The notes beneath the pieces were generated by a model. That model saw only the letters and a list, made by a program, of their open reading frames with translations. It did not search any database and had not been told where the DNA came from. From Cytophagales bacterium (lineage in GTDB: Bacteria; Bacteroidota; Bacteroidia; Cytophagales; Bernardetiaceae), in NCBI GenBank assembly GCA_004293815.1, contig RDZD01000025.1:1-64000 (forward strand): a DNA stretch of 64,000 nt, in the 5' to 3' direction. This document shows, piece by piece, positions 17,555-25,848 of this stretch (within the stretch, counting starts at the first letter, position 1; the number at the start of each line of letters is the position of its first letter). The position numbers were made by a program, and so were the translations under genes.

Positions 17555-18739
17555 ATGCAAGTTGCACCCCATCATCACACCAGAGCCATTGTTCACGTCA
17601 AGACCCAAAAGGATTTTGACGATCAGCTATCTTTGATAAAGCCAGAACAAACACTCGCTTTGGATTTAGAGTTTGACAAAGACCGTTTCCAGTATGGCTT
17701 CACGCTTTGCTTGATTCAGCTCGCTACGCCTGAAGTTTGTCTTGTTATAGATCCCTTTGAGGTCAAACAGCTATCCAAGCTCTTTGAGATGCTTGAGAAT
17801 CCCAATACTCCTAAGGTTATGCACGCTGCTGGTGAAGATATTAAACTTCTGCATTCTCTAAATTGCTTCCCTCAAAATGTATTTGACACTGACATTGCTG
17901 TCAGGTTTTTGAATTATGCTAAAAGCTCTCTGAGTGCTACTGTTGAACAGATTTTTGGTGTTCAGATAGATAAAAGCCTTCAAAAAAGCAACTGGACACA
18001 CCGCCCACTCACGCCAGCTCACATCACTTATGCGGCCAACGACGTTCTGTATTTGCATCATCTGAAAGAAATATTTGAGGTGCAATTGACTCAAGCGGGT
18101 TTGGCTAGCATGGTAGCTGAAGAAAATCTTTATGCTCTGCGTAAACAAAGCTATAAAAATAGCCAAACCACATTTTGGAGTAAAGACGAAGAAAAGATGT
18201 TTTCGGAATATGACCTTCATATCCTGAACAAGCTCTATGCATTTAGAGACGAAATGGCTCAGAAATTCAATAAGCCACCTTTTTATATTTTTTCAAAAGA
18301 ATTTGCCTACGAAATCATCAATACTGAAAGTGCTGCCATAGAAAAAATCACAACCCTGAGTGGTATACACCGAAGCTTACGCTCCTTAGAGGGCGAACGC
18401 ATACTCGACACGATCTATCTGGACGCTGCAAATGAAGCCGAGTCTTTGGGACTCTTAAAAGACAAAAACAAGAAACGCATGTCGCCTGAAGAACATCAAC
18501 TTTATTTGGAACAAAAGCGGATGGGCATTGAGTATAAAACCACCATCGTGAAGCCTATTCAAGGTTGGCTGGCTGCTAAGTTTGGTACTTATGCTGCCTC
18601 TAGCGTAGTCAGCAGCCAGCTTCTCATGCAGATCGTGTCAGGCAAAATGAAAATTTCTACAATACCGCTACAGTACAAGCAAAAGCTTATTAAAGCAGCA
18701 GCTCAAGACTTAGAACTTGATATAAGTCGATTTATTTGA
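17555..18739 (+). CDS. rnd: Ribonuclease D
   Basis: A 394-residue 3'-5' exoribonuclease for tRNA and small-RNA maturation. The DEDDy catalytic residues are visible: Asp and Glu in LALDLEFDKDRF, Asp in MHAAGEDIKLLH, and Tyr/Asp in HITYAANDVLYLH. An HRDC-type helical region follows (about 215-300, LNKLYAFRDEMAQKFNKP), then a second helical region. The length is close to that of E. coli RNase D. The ATG at 17555 lies 11 bp after the threonine aldolase stop. Confidence 0.93.
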   Translation: MQVAPHHHTRAIVHVKTQKDFDDQLSLIKPEQTLALDLEFDKDRFQYGFTLCLIQLATPEVCLVIDPFEVKQLSKLFEMLENPNTPKVMHAAGEDIKLLHSLNCFPQNVFDTDIAVRFLNYAKSSLSATVEQIFGVQIDKSLQKSNWTHRPLTPAHITYAANDVLYLHHLKEIFEVQLTQAGLASMVAEENLYALRKQSYKNSQTTFWSKDEEKMFSEYDLHILNKLYAFRDEMAQKFNKPPFYIFSKEFAYEIINTESAAIEKITTLSGIHRSLRSLEGERILDTIYLDAANEAESLGLLKDKNKKRMSPEEHQLYLEQKRMGIEYKTTIVKPIQGWLAAKFGTYAASSVVSSQLLMQIVSGKMKISTIPLQYKQKLIKAAAQDLELDISRFI

Positions 18740-18807
18740 AAAAAACACAGATTAGCATTTTCTAGATGGTCTTTGATAAAACATGTAGCGTGCTTTGTAA
18801 AGATTTT

Positions 18808-18837
18808 TTTGTGCAGATGTTTTTTTTGGTATTTTTG
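18808..18837 (+). promoter_or_regulatory. Candidate promoter for the secreted 181-residue protein
   Basis: A TTTG at 18808-18811 is separated by 18 bp from TATTTTTG at 18830-18837, which fits the Bacteroidota -33 TTTG / -7 TAnnTTTG pattern. The expected start site would leave an untranslated leader of about 50 nt before the ATG at 18895. Confidence 0.5.
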
Positions 18838-18894
18838 TAAACATTTTTTAATTCTATCATTTACCTTAATTTAAAATAAAGCCCCCTTTAGGTT

Positions 18895-19440
18895 ATGAAA
18901 AATTTAGTAATGATGACATTTTTTGTACTGTTGAGTTTGCCAGCAGCTTGGGCACAAGGCACTTTTGACTTGCAAGAAAACGTTCCAGTAGAACAAAACG
19001 GCTTATCTTATGGCTACCGAATTCGCAACGAAAAGGTCAAAGAGGTTAAAGACGAAAATTATTCTCGTTACGAAATAGAGGTGTATGTAACCAATAACAG
19101 TGGATGCCCTAAAGTATTGCTTTTTAGAGATATCAACATGGGCGGATCGTCTATGGGTGTGGGGAGTAGTCCGCAAACTGTAGCTTTTTTTGACTGTTTA
19201 AACGCCACAGGCAAAAGGCTCACCGCCAAAAATCAGAACGTAGATGCACGTATTTTCAGACTGCCACATAGAATACAAGAAACTGGCGCAGACGGTAAAA
19301 CAATTACGCGCTATGCTGAAGCAGAAGTCGGTTATGGAATTAGGAATGGTGAAACCGTAGTAGCCAATATGATTGTCATCGTTCCACTCGGTCAAAGACC
19401 TAGCTTTACTTGCAGAACGGCTCCTTTTTCGACCTTCTAA
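18895..19440 (+). CDS. Secreted protein of unknown function
   Basis: A 181-residue protein with a signal peptide (MKNLVMMTFFVLLSLPAAWA, cleaved before QGTFDL). The mature part looks all-beta, with YRIRNEKVKEVKDENYSRYE, VTNNSGCPKVLLFRDI and ARIFRLPHRIQETGADGKT, and has three cysteines (in SGCP, FDCL and FTCR) that could pair in the periplasm. I do not recognise the family. It has its own candidate promoter and terminator, so it seems monocistronic. Confidence 0.7.
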   Translation: MKNLVMMTFFVLLSLPAAWAQGTFDLQENVPVEQNGLSYGYRIRNEKVKEVKDENYSRYEIEVYVTNNSGCPKVLLFRDINMGGSSMGVGSSPQTVAFFDCLNATGKRLTAKNQNVDARIFRLPHRIQETGADGKTITRYAEAEVGYGIRNGETVVANMIVIVPLGQRPSFTCRTAPFSTF

Positions 19441-19459
19441 TACCCTCCTTGGAAGTATA

Positions 19460-19502
19460 AAAAGCTATTGCTAAAGCCTAAGGCTTTGACAATAGCTTTT
19501 TG
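19460..19502 (+). terminator. Intrinsic terminator
   Basis: AAAAGCTATTG pairs with CAATAGCTTTT (11 bp). An inner stem AAAGCC/GGCTTT closes a TAA loop, and Ts follow. It lies just after the secreted 181-residue protein. Confidence 0.85.
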
Positions 19503-19604
19503 TGTTATGACCAAAGTACTCACTTTAGATAAAGCTAAAAGACAGTTAAGGTGTGTGTAAAATAGTGCTATGAATTGCAATAATCAATTTTGCATAGTAC
19601 ATTT

Positions 19605-19653
19605 GCGCATAACACATAACACGGGGCATATATTTTGGCTGCCTGTTATGCGC
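19605..19653 (+). repeat. Inverted repeat just before the TlpA-like lipoprotein gene
   Basis: GCGCATAAC (19605-19613) and GTTATGCGC (19645-19653) are perfect 9-bp complements 31 nt apart, ending 27 bp before the next ATG. The pair could be an operator or a leader hairpin covering the start. Confidence 0.4.
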
Positions 19654-19680
19654 AACTGCTAACCAAACTAAAATTTCCAG

Positions 19681-20850
19681 ATGAATACATTTTCCAGATG
19701 TCTTATTTCCAATAGTTTATTACTTAGTTTACTTTTCTTGATAGGCTGTTCTAGTAGCCCAAATTCGTCACAAGGAACATATAGTATAAAGGGTAAAATA
19801 AGTAACGCTGATAAAATTGTAAGTGCAGCTCTTATCAACCTGAATCAAGACACTCCCAATACTCAAGCCACAACTTCTGTTAAAAATGGTGAATTTGAGT
19901 TCAATTATGAACTTAAAGAGCCTGGTGCTTTTGTGATTATGCTTTCAGAGAAAGATTCCACGACATCAGCAGAGCAAAGACTCTTGGTTTTTGTAGACAG
20001 CAAAGCGATTACTGTGGAGGGTGACGCTCAAAACTTTATCAACGCTAAAGTGAGTGGTTCGGTCTTGCATCCTACTTTTGATGCTTTACGTGTGCGCCTA
20101 ATGGCAGACCAAGAGCAGCTTATGGCACTTGACCAACAACTGGCAGATGCCAATAATGCCAATGACACGACTAAAGCCACCCAACTCAGTGAAGCGAGTT
20201 TCAAAATTACCAAATCTCAAATTGAATACATTCAGTCTGTAGTAGAAAAAAATAAAGACAACGCCCTAGGCGCATTTCTAGCTTGCAGCTACTTGGTGGA
20301 GGGCAATGCTCCCACCTTTAATATCATTGACAATTGCAGGGCTACAGTGGAAGGTGTTCAGCAGGCTATTTCGGCAAAGAACCCAGATTATTACTGGGCT
20401 AAGGAACTGACTAAAATAGTTACGAGTGTACGCGAGGCAGAGGCTAGAACCGCCATTGGCGCAGATGCGCCTACGATCAAAGCTTTTGACATCAACAACA
20501 AGGAGTTTGATTTGACTACGCTCAAAGGCACACCTACAGTGCTTATTTTTTGGGCTGCTCGCAATCAGAAAAGCAAACAATGGGCTATCAATTTTCAGGA
20601 CTACTGCAAGAAAATCAAAGACTTGTCTATTGTAATGATTTCTGTAGACTATCCTGCCGAAGAGGATTTTTGGCGAAGCACTGCTCGTGCCATCCCTGCT
20701 AAAACCCATATTTTTGACCCAGGCGCAGAGCAAATCTCCTCCCCTTTGTATAACGTTAAACTCATTCCTTACGCGATTCTTATTGACAAGAATGGTAAAA
20801 TCAAGCAAAAGGATATACAAGCGGAGCAGATACCAGAGCTTATCAAATAA
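19681..20850 (+). CDS. Lipoprotein with DUF4369-like domain and thioredoxin fold lacking CxxC
   Basis: A 389-residue lipoprotein with signal and lipobox LFLIGC (Cys23). The N-terminal domain (about 30-130; YSIKGKISNADKIVSAALIN, then a beta-rich stretch with AFVIMLSEKDS) resembles DUF4369, which is usually found ahead of TlpA/ResA thioredoxin domains in Bacteroidota. A helical linker follows. The C-terminal domain has IGADAPTIKAFDINNKEFDL, TPTVLIFWAARNQKSKQWAI and IPYAILIDKNGKIKQK, a TlpA-type thioredoxin fold. Where active members have WCxxC, this has WAARNQKS, so it cannot do disulfide exchange. It is followed 11 bp later by the DUF58 gene. Confidence 0.8.
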   Translation: MNTFSRCLISNSLLLSLLFLIGCSSSPNSSQGTYSIKGKISNADKIVSAALINLNQDTPNTQATTSVKNGEFEFNYELKEPGAFVIMLSEKDSTTSAEQRLLVFVDSKAITVEGDAQNFINAKVSGSVLHPTFDALRVRLMADQEQLMALDQQLADANNANDTTKATQLSEASFKITKSQIEYIQSVVEKNKDNALGAFLACSYLVEGNAPTFNIIDNCRATVEGVQQAISAKNPDYYWAKELTKIVTSVREAEARTAIGADAPTIKAFDINNKEFDLTTLKGTPTVLIFWAARNQKSKQWAINFQDYCKKIKDLSIVMISVDYPAEEDFWRSTARAIPAKTHIFDPGAEQISSPLYNVKLIPYAILIDKNGKIKQKDIQAEQIPELIK

Positions 20851-20861
20851 TAAAAACCACT

Positions 20862-21761
20862 ATGAACCTGAAGGAAATCAAGCAGTTTGGCAATGTAGAA
20901 CTACTAGCACGGCAGATGGTGGAGGGATTCATTACGGGATTGCATAAATCGCCTTATCATGGTTTTTCGGTAGAGTTTGCTGAGCACCGCCTCTATAACT
21001 CGGGCGAAAGCACGCGCTATATTGACTGGAAAGTATTTGCACGTACCGACAAGCTTTTTGTTAAACGTTTTGAGGAGGAAACCAATTTGCGCTGTCACTT
21101 GGTTTTGGATAATTCTTCTTCCATGTACTACCCACAAAAAGACTTGGCTAAAATTCGTTTTAGCACTTTGGCTGCTGCTGCAATAGCTTATATGCTTCAA
21201 AAGCAGCGCGATGCGGTAGGACTGACCACCTTTGCTGAAGGCATAGAGCAGCAAACACAAGTAAAGTCTACACCTGCACATTTGAATTCTATTTTTCGAA
21301 TTATGAACAACCTATTGGAGCAGGAATCGGCTAAAAAACGAACCAATACAGCCGATACGCTGCATCTTTTGGCTGAGCAGATTCATAAACGCTCTTTAGT
21401 TGTCATTTTTAGTGACATGATGGATAATTTTAGTGAGCAGGATGCGCTTTTTTCTGCTTTGCAACACCTCAAGCACAACAAACACGAAATTTTGCTCTTC
21501 CACGTTACCGACAAAGCTACCGAACAACTATTTGATTTTGAAGATAGGCCATACCATTTTATCGATTTAGAGACTGGCACGGAGGTGAAAGTGAACCCGG
21601 CCAATATTCGTGGTTATTATCAAGAACAGGTAACGAAGCAGTTTTCTGCACTCAAACTAAAATGCGGCCAGTACAAAATAGATTTTATAGAGGCTGATGT
21701 AGCACAATCGTTTGATCAAATTTTGCTGCCCTATTTTATCAAACGCAGCAGAATGCATTAG
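20862..21761 (+). CDS. DUF58 domain protein with a von Willebrand A-like fold
   Basis: A 299-residue cytoplasmic protein of the DUF58 family. The signature is SVEFAEHRLYNSGESTRYID followed by WKVFARTDKLFVKRFEEETN, then a MIDAS-like DNSSSMYYP, giving a DxSxS metal site. Such proteins usually sit beside a MoxR AAA ATPase and BatA/B proteins. Here neither neighbour is present, so a separate moxR-type gene may lie elsewhere. The function is unproven, with proposed chaperone-like or metal-insertion roles. It lies 11 bp after the TlpA-like lipoprotein gene. Confidence 0.88.
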   Translation: MNLKEIKQFGNVELLARQMVEGFITGLHKSPYHGFSVEFAEHRLYNSGESTRYIDWKVFARTDKLFVKRFEEETNLRCHLVLDNSSSMYYPQKDLAKIRFSTLAAAAIAYMLQKQRDAVGLTTFAEGIEQQTQVKSTPAHLNSIFRIMNNLLEQESAKKRTNTADTLHLLAEQIHKRSLVVIFSDMMDNFSEQDALFSALQHLKHNKHEILLFHVTDKATEQLFDFEDRPYHFIDLETGTEVKVNPANIRGYYQEQVTKQFSALKLKCGQYKIDFIEADVAQSFDQILLPYFIKRSRMH

Positions 21762-21952
21762 GCTAAGCAAATAATATTTGGAACTTGCAAAACTTTATAC
21801 ATTTTTTTTGTAAAAAATGTATAAAATATTTCTTTTTAAAAAAAATGGAACGTACTTTGTAGACTATTTAATAGACAAAATGCATAATTGGTAGCCTGAG
21901 CACAATAATAAAACAACAAAACGCCAGTCTTCTAAACCAAATAAAATTTGTT

Positions 21953-21960
21953 TATTTTTG
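21953..21960 (+). promoter_or_regulatory. Candidate -7 element upstream of marC-family gene
   Basis: TATTTTTG matches TAnnTTTG and ends 34 bp before the ATG at 21995. The surrounding 230-bp gap is strongly AT-rich. No good -33 match is seen at the right spacing. Confidence 0.35.
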
Positions 21961-21994
21961 CAAAAACTAGTTTACACGTTTAATAAAAGAAAAA

Positions 21995-22573
21995 ATGCTA
22001 TTTAATACGAAAGAAATTCTGTCTGTGTCCCTTATTTTGTTTTCTGTGATAGATATTCTGGGCTGTTTGCCCATCATTATAGATATTCGCAAGCGCACAG
22101 GTCTCATCGCTTCTGAAAAAGCCACTATCATTGCTGGTGTGCTCATGTTGGCATTTTTATTTTTTGGTAAGAGCATTTTGAGTGTTTTTGGACTTGATAT
22201 TGAATCTTTTGCACTGGCTGGTGCTGTAGTGATGTTCTTGATAGGCATGGAAATGGTACTTGGCATTCATATTTTTAAGCCTGACGCTGATGGGGACAGC
22301 AGTACGTCTTCATCCATCGTGCCTTTGGCTTTTCCGCTTATAGCAGGGGCAGGCACAATGACCACACTTGTGTCGCTAAGTGCAGAATACGAGCAAAACA
22401 ATATCTTGGTAGCTATTGTTTTGAATCTTATATTTGTGTACGTTGTGCTCAGAACTACGGCTTGGTTTGAGAAAAAATTAGGAAAGAGTGGCACAAATGT
22501 TCTTCGTAAGATATTTGGTATCATTCTATTAGCAATAGCCATTAAGCTTTTTAAAACCCATATTCCTGCCTAA
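21995..22573 (+). CDS. MarC family (UPF0056) inner-membrane protein
   Basis: A 192-residue protein with six predicted membrane segments, the normal size for MarC/YhgN-type proteins. Recognisable blocks are FSVIDILGCLPIIIDI, a family-typical segment in the first helix, and VPLAFPLIAGAGTMTTLVSL. The function is unknown; the early link to multiple antibiotic resistance was not upheld. The GSCFA gene starts 12 bp downstream, so the two may be co-transcribed. Confidence 0.9.
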   Translation: MLFNTKEILSVSLILFSVIDILGCLPIIIDIRKRTGLIASEKATIIAGVLMLAFLFFGKSILSVFGLDIESFALAGAVVMFLIGMEMVLGIHIFKPDADGDSSTSSSIVPLAFPLIAGAGTMTTLVSLSAEYEQNNILVAIVLNLIFVYVVLRTTAWFEKKLGKSGTNVLRKIFGIILLAIAIKLFKTHIPA

Positions 22574-22585
22574 TCCGATTCTTTT

Positions 22586-23578
22586 ATGCACCCCTTTAGA
22601 ACAATAGTTCAGCCGCAAAAGCCTGCATTTAGGCTTAACTTTAGGCGACCTATTGTTCTAATGGGGTCTTGTTTTGCCAGTGAGATAGGCCAAAAGCTTC
22701 AAAACGGTAAATTTGAAGTACTTACTAATCCCTTTGGAACTATTTTCAACCCTTTGGTTTTAAGCAATTTACTTCAATTTTCTAACGAAGCAGATTTTTC
22801 TCCTTTTTATATTTACAACGCCTCTCAAGGTTTGTGGCATAACTTCATGGCACATTCCAGTCTTTCTGCTCATAGCCAAGACGCTCTTGCTAGTTTGTTA
22901 GGCAATCGCTTAGAAACCTTGCAGGCTGCTTTACAACAAAGTTCTTGTGTGATTTTGACACTCGGTACAGCCTTTGTTTACAAGCATTTAGTTTTAAATA
23001 CAACCATTGCTAACTGCCACCGCGAGCCTGCATCAGTGTTTGAAAAGAAGATGCTGAGTGTTGAAGAGGTCAAGAATAGTCTTGCGCAAGTTTTGAACTC
23101 TAGTATTTTGAAGAATAAGTCTATTATTCTTACAGTCAGCCCTGTTCGCCATATTAAGGATAGTTTAGAACTTAACTCAGTAAGCAAGGCAGTTTTAAGA
23201 TTGGCAGTGCATGAACTTGTTCAAGAGCATGCCTCGGCTTATTATTTTCCTGCCTTTGAGTTACTCAACGATGATCTGCGTGACTACCGTTTCTATGCTG
23301 AGGACATGCTGCACCCAAGTAAAGTAGCCACAGACTATATTTTTGAAAAATTCAGTGAAATTTGCTTGGACGAAGAAAGCCAAAGTTTTTGGCGTAATTG
23401 CCTAAAAATTCAAGCAATGCTGGCACATAAACTACAGGAAACCAAAGGGCAAGCAGCGGTTAAATTTCTAAAAAAGCTGCTTTTAGATATGGAGGCTAGC
23501 TATTTTGAAGGCAGATTTCAAGAGGAGGCTAGGGCTGTGCGCTCACAGCTCCATACGATTGGGGGCGAGGCATGCTAG
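22586..23578 (+). CDS. GSCFA domain protein
   Basis: A 330-residue protein named for its motif: VLMGSCFASEIGQKLQNGKF, followed by NPFGTIFNPLVLSN. Further family blocks are LTLGTAFVY, LTVSPVRHIKD and YFPAFELLNDDLRDYRFYAE, with DMLHPS near the end of the domain. The arrangement resembles an SGNH-type hydrolase, with Ser in GSCFA and His in DMLHPS as likely catalytic residues; this is inferred from related families. No signal peptide is seen. Its last 50 bp overlap, on the other strand, the 3' end of a small secreted-protein gene. Confidence 0.88.
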   Translation: MHPFRTIVQPQKPAFRLNFRRPIVLMGSCFASEIGQKLQNGKFEVLTNPFGTIFNPLVLSNLLQFSNEADFSPFYIYNASQGLWHNFMAHSSLSAHSQDALASLLGNRLETLQAALQQSSCVILTLGTAFVYKHLVLNTTIANCHREPASVFEKKMLSVEEVKNSLAQVLNSSILKNKSIILTVSPVRHIKDSLELNSVSKAVLRLAVHELVQEHASAYYFPAFELLNDDLRDYRFYAEDMLHPSKVATDYIFEKFSEICLDEESQSFWRNCLKIQAMLAHKLQETKGQAAVKFLKKLLLDMEASYFEGRFQEEARAVRSQLHTIGGEAC

Positions 23579-23819
23579 TACCGCTATGGTAGTCGTGATA
23601 AGCGGGTAAGTCTTGAAACACTTCTGCGTCTGTGGACGTACTAGGGTGTTGTAAATAAGAGCTTTCTGTATTGAAAGCATGGTCTATAACATGTAACTTT
23701 GCTGCTAAAAACTGCCTTTTATGGTTTTGTTTCTGAAAGGCTTTCTTCTGGACTTCGCTCTGCCACGCCAAAACACCCACCGCAAGCCAAACAAGGCTCA
23801 GCATAATTAGCTTTTTCAT
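23529..23819 (-). CDS. Small secreted protein of unknown function
   Basis: A 96-residue ORF with an N-terminal hydrophobic signal (MKKLIMLSLVWLAVGVLAW) followed by a basic, Gln-rich stretch and a Ser/Pro/His-rich tail. It begins immediately after the stop codon of the Ig-like lipoprotein gene, so the two are likely co-transcribed. Its last 50 bp overlap the convergent GSCFA gene. I do not recognise a family. The signal peptide and the tight junction support a real gene. Confidence 0.5.
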   Translation of the reverse strand: MKKLIMLSLVWLAVGVLAWQSEVQKKAFQKQNHKRQFLAAKLHVIDHAFNTESSYLQHPSTSTDAEVFQDLPAYHDYHSGTSMPRPQSYGAVSAQP

Positions 23820-25109
23820 TTACCTAATAAAATACACCGTTCCTCTGCTTATCACGCTGTCTTGCATGCTTTTAAGCGTAATGCCATACACTAAAGAGTC
23901 TATAGCGTTGCTGTAGTTTGTGGGGGTGTAAAAGAGGAGAGTTGTTCTAAATGAATCGCTCCGTCCATATACTTCTGCCTTACCTGAATGAGGCGATTTC
24001 ACAATACGCAAACCATAGTCTTTATCGTTGTTAGCGCAAAGTGAGTCATTGTAAAGAACTTCTACGCCATAGCTTGGCATACCTGAATCTGCTTTCAAGG
24101 TACACACATCATTGACTGCTTTGGTGGTACAGGGAGCTTGACGACGAATAAAAACTTTGGTTGTGCTTTTTTGAGCTTTATTGTTGGTTATTGTATATTC
24201 AAATAAGTCATAACTCTCAAATTGTGCAGACGGTACGTAGACAATTTTCTGAGTTTGTGGATCTATTTTTACCTGTCCGTATTGTGGATTTTTGGTAATT
24301 TTAAACTCACTCCAATCCATTTCAGATGTGCAAAATAAGTCATTGGATAGCACATTCAGTTCCAAAGCACCTTCAGCATTTTTTTGTAAAGTTTCAAATG
24401 TGTAGTCATCATTCTTTGCACTCAATGGCAGGCTGCAGCTGCTGCCGTCGCGCACCACCACCGCTACATTGGCATAACTCATAAGCCCATCTATGTTCAC
24501 GTGTGCGTATACGAAGCGATCTGTCCCAATAAAGCCATCATTAGGTGTGTAGGTAAGCGTTCCGTCTGCCATAACATCGATTAGGCCAAAAGATGGCGGC
24601 ACGGGTATACTTAAAGCGCGGGCAGTACTTTTATAACAGTAGGGGTCGTTAAAAAGTGGGGTTAATGTGCTGGCGGTATTGAGCATTACTTCAAAAACAT
24701 CACTCTGTACGCCTGCATGACACTCTGGACTAAGAGCAGATGTTGGCCATGTGATTTGAATACTGCAAAGGGTAGGTATCTGATTAGCATTACTAGCTTT
24801 GGCATAGAATGAAATCTCGTCGCTCATACCAGGTTTAAAGTTGGCATGAGGAATAAAAACCAATAAGTTATTATCAAAAACTAACTGACCGTGTTCTGGC
24901 CATGTGTTAATGATGAGTGAAATAGAGCCAATAAGGTTGAATTCATGTGGCACATGCACGCAAACTCGCTGCCGTACATCTGTAATATGTTTTGTGATTT
25001 CCTTGATTGAATCTTTAGGCATAAGTGTGTCATATTGTGCACCACAAGCATTCAACAAGACTCCAAATACTAACAGCCAAACAAACTTCAACGCACTTAG
25101 ATTTTTCAT
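23820..25109 (-). CDS. Lipoprotein with tandem Ig-like/cadherin-like repeats
   Basis: From the Met at 25109 the protein has about 429 residues and opens with a lipoprotein signal (FVWLLVFGVLLNACG; lipid-modified Cys22). The rest is built of repeated about 90-residue beta modules of the Big_9 / tandem-95 type. Typical repeat phrases are GTLTYTPNDGFIGTDRFVYA, PQYGQVKIDPQTQKIVYVPS and SPHSGKAEVYGRSDSF; linkers contain VLSNDLFCTS and VLYNDSLCAN. Cysteines recur at equivalent positions. Such repeats are usually adhesive or spacer modules at the cell surface. The Met at 25139 would add ten residues before the signal and is less likely. It is followed directly by a small secreted-protein gene. Confidence 0.75.
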   Translation of the reverse strand: MKNLSALKFVWLLVFGVLLNACGAQYDTLMPKDSIKEITKHITDVRQRVCVHVPHEFNLIGSISLIINTWPEHGQLVFDNNLLVFIPHANFKPGMSDEISFYAKASNANQIPTLCSIQITWPTSALSPECHAGVQSDVFEVMLNTASTLTPLFNDPYCYKSTARALSIPVPPSFGLIDVMADGTLTYTPNDGFIGTDRFVYAHVNIDGLMSYANVAVVVRDGSSCSLPLSAKNDDYTFETLQKNAEGALELNVLSNDLFCTSEMDWSEFKITKNPQYGQVKIDPQTQKIVYVPSAQFESYDLFEYTITNNKAQKSTTKVFIRRQAPCTTKAVNDVCTLKADSGMPSYGVEVLYNDSLCANNDKDYGLRIVKSPHSGKAEVYGRSDSFRTTLLFYTPTNYSNAIDSLVYGITLKSMQDSVISRGTVYFIR

Positions 25110-25344
25110 AGCATAAAAATACGATATCATTAGCCTCAAGACAAGTTTAGTGTGCTAAAAGTTGCACGTTGACTCAAATAAAGCTTTTGGCTCCCTCTAC
25201 ACATTCAATGATTTAGACTACAAAAGTAAATACCATGTTCAGGAACTATGTTTAAACTTTATGAAAAAAAAGACAATCTCTAAGCTTGCTCCAGGTGCTA
25301 GATTTCTTGAAATACAAAAATTAAAAGACGAATAGCTGGAAGCA

Positions 25345-25809
25345 TCAACGCTTTTTGACTGTTATAGGCGTGGTACTCACGACATTACTTTTATTGCCAG
25401 CTCGATCTGTGAGATAGACATCAAAAGTAACTTGTTCAGATGTATTTTTCTCGTCTATCAAAGCTATCTTGTTGATTTCTATCGGCAACTCGCCTATAAT
25501 TGGGATTGTGCTGCCCTCGGGCGCAAGGCGAGGAATTCTGTACTGATAGGCTACGTTGTTTCGTTTGTCCGTCACGAAAAGGTTTTTAGCATCAGGATTA
25601 TTTTCGCCCAAATCACCATCATAGTCACGATAGCTGATGCGAAGAATGACTTTTTGGCTGTATTCTTCCACTTCGCTGGGTGAGATACTCACAAAAGCAA
25701 TGCTAGGCACAGGGCCTGTGTCTGGCTTTTCATCTTCAGTTTTGCAACCCTGCAAAGACCAAAGCAGCACCGCTAACACTGTCACAAAAACTCTAGAAGA
25801 TATGTTCAT
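25345..25809 (-). CDS. Lipoprotein of unknown function
   Basis: A 154-residue protein with a lipoprotein signal and lipobox LQGC (Cys22). A polar linker follows, then a single beta-rich domain (PSIAFVSISPSEVEEYSQKV, ILRISYRDYDGDLGENNPDA, QVTFDVYLTDRAGNKSN) that looks like an Ig/fibronectin-like fold. Proteins with this DYDGDLGE pattern are frequent in Bacteroidota, but I know of no assigned function. It is located between an alpha/beta hydrolase and the Ig-like lipoprotein on the same strand, at distances that do not demand one operon. Confidence 0.65.
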   Translation of the reverse strand: MNISSRVFVTVLAVLLWSLQGCKTEDEKPDTGPVPSIAFVSISPSEVEEYSQKVILRISYRDYDGDLGENNPDAKNLFVTDKRNNVAYQYRIPRLAPEGSTIPIIGELPIEINKIALIDEKNTSEQVTFDVYLTDRAGNKSNVVSTTPITVKKR

Positions 25810-25848
25810 GATTCAGGTACGATTTAAAAATGTTTGATTATTACTAAA

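Noticed and set aside
20278-20820. A 180-residue frame antisense to the TlpA-like lipoprotein
   Set aside because: It shadows a well-supported gene and has no protein-like features.
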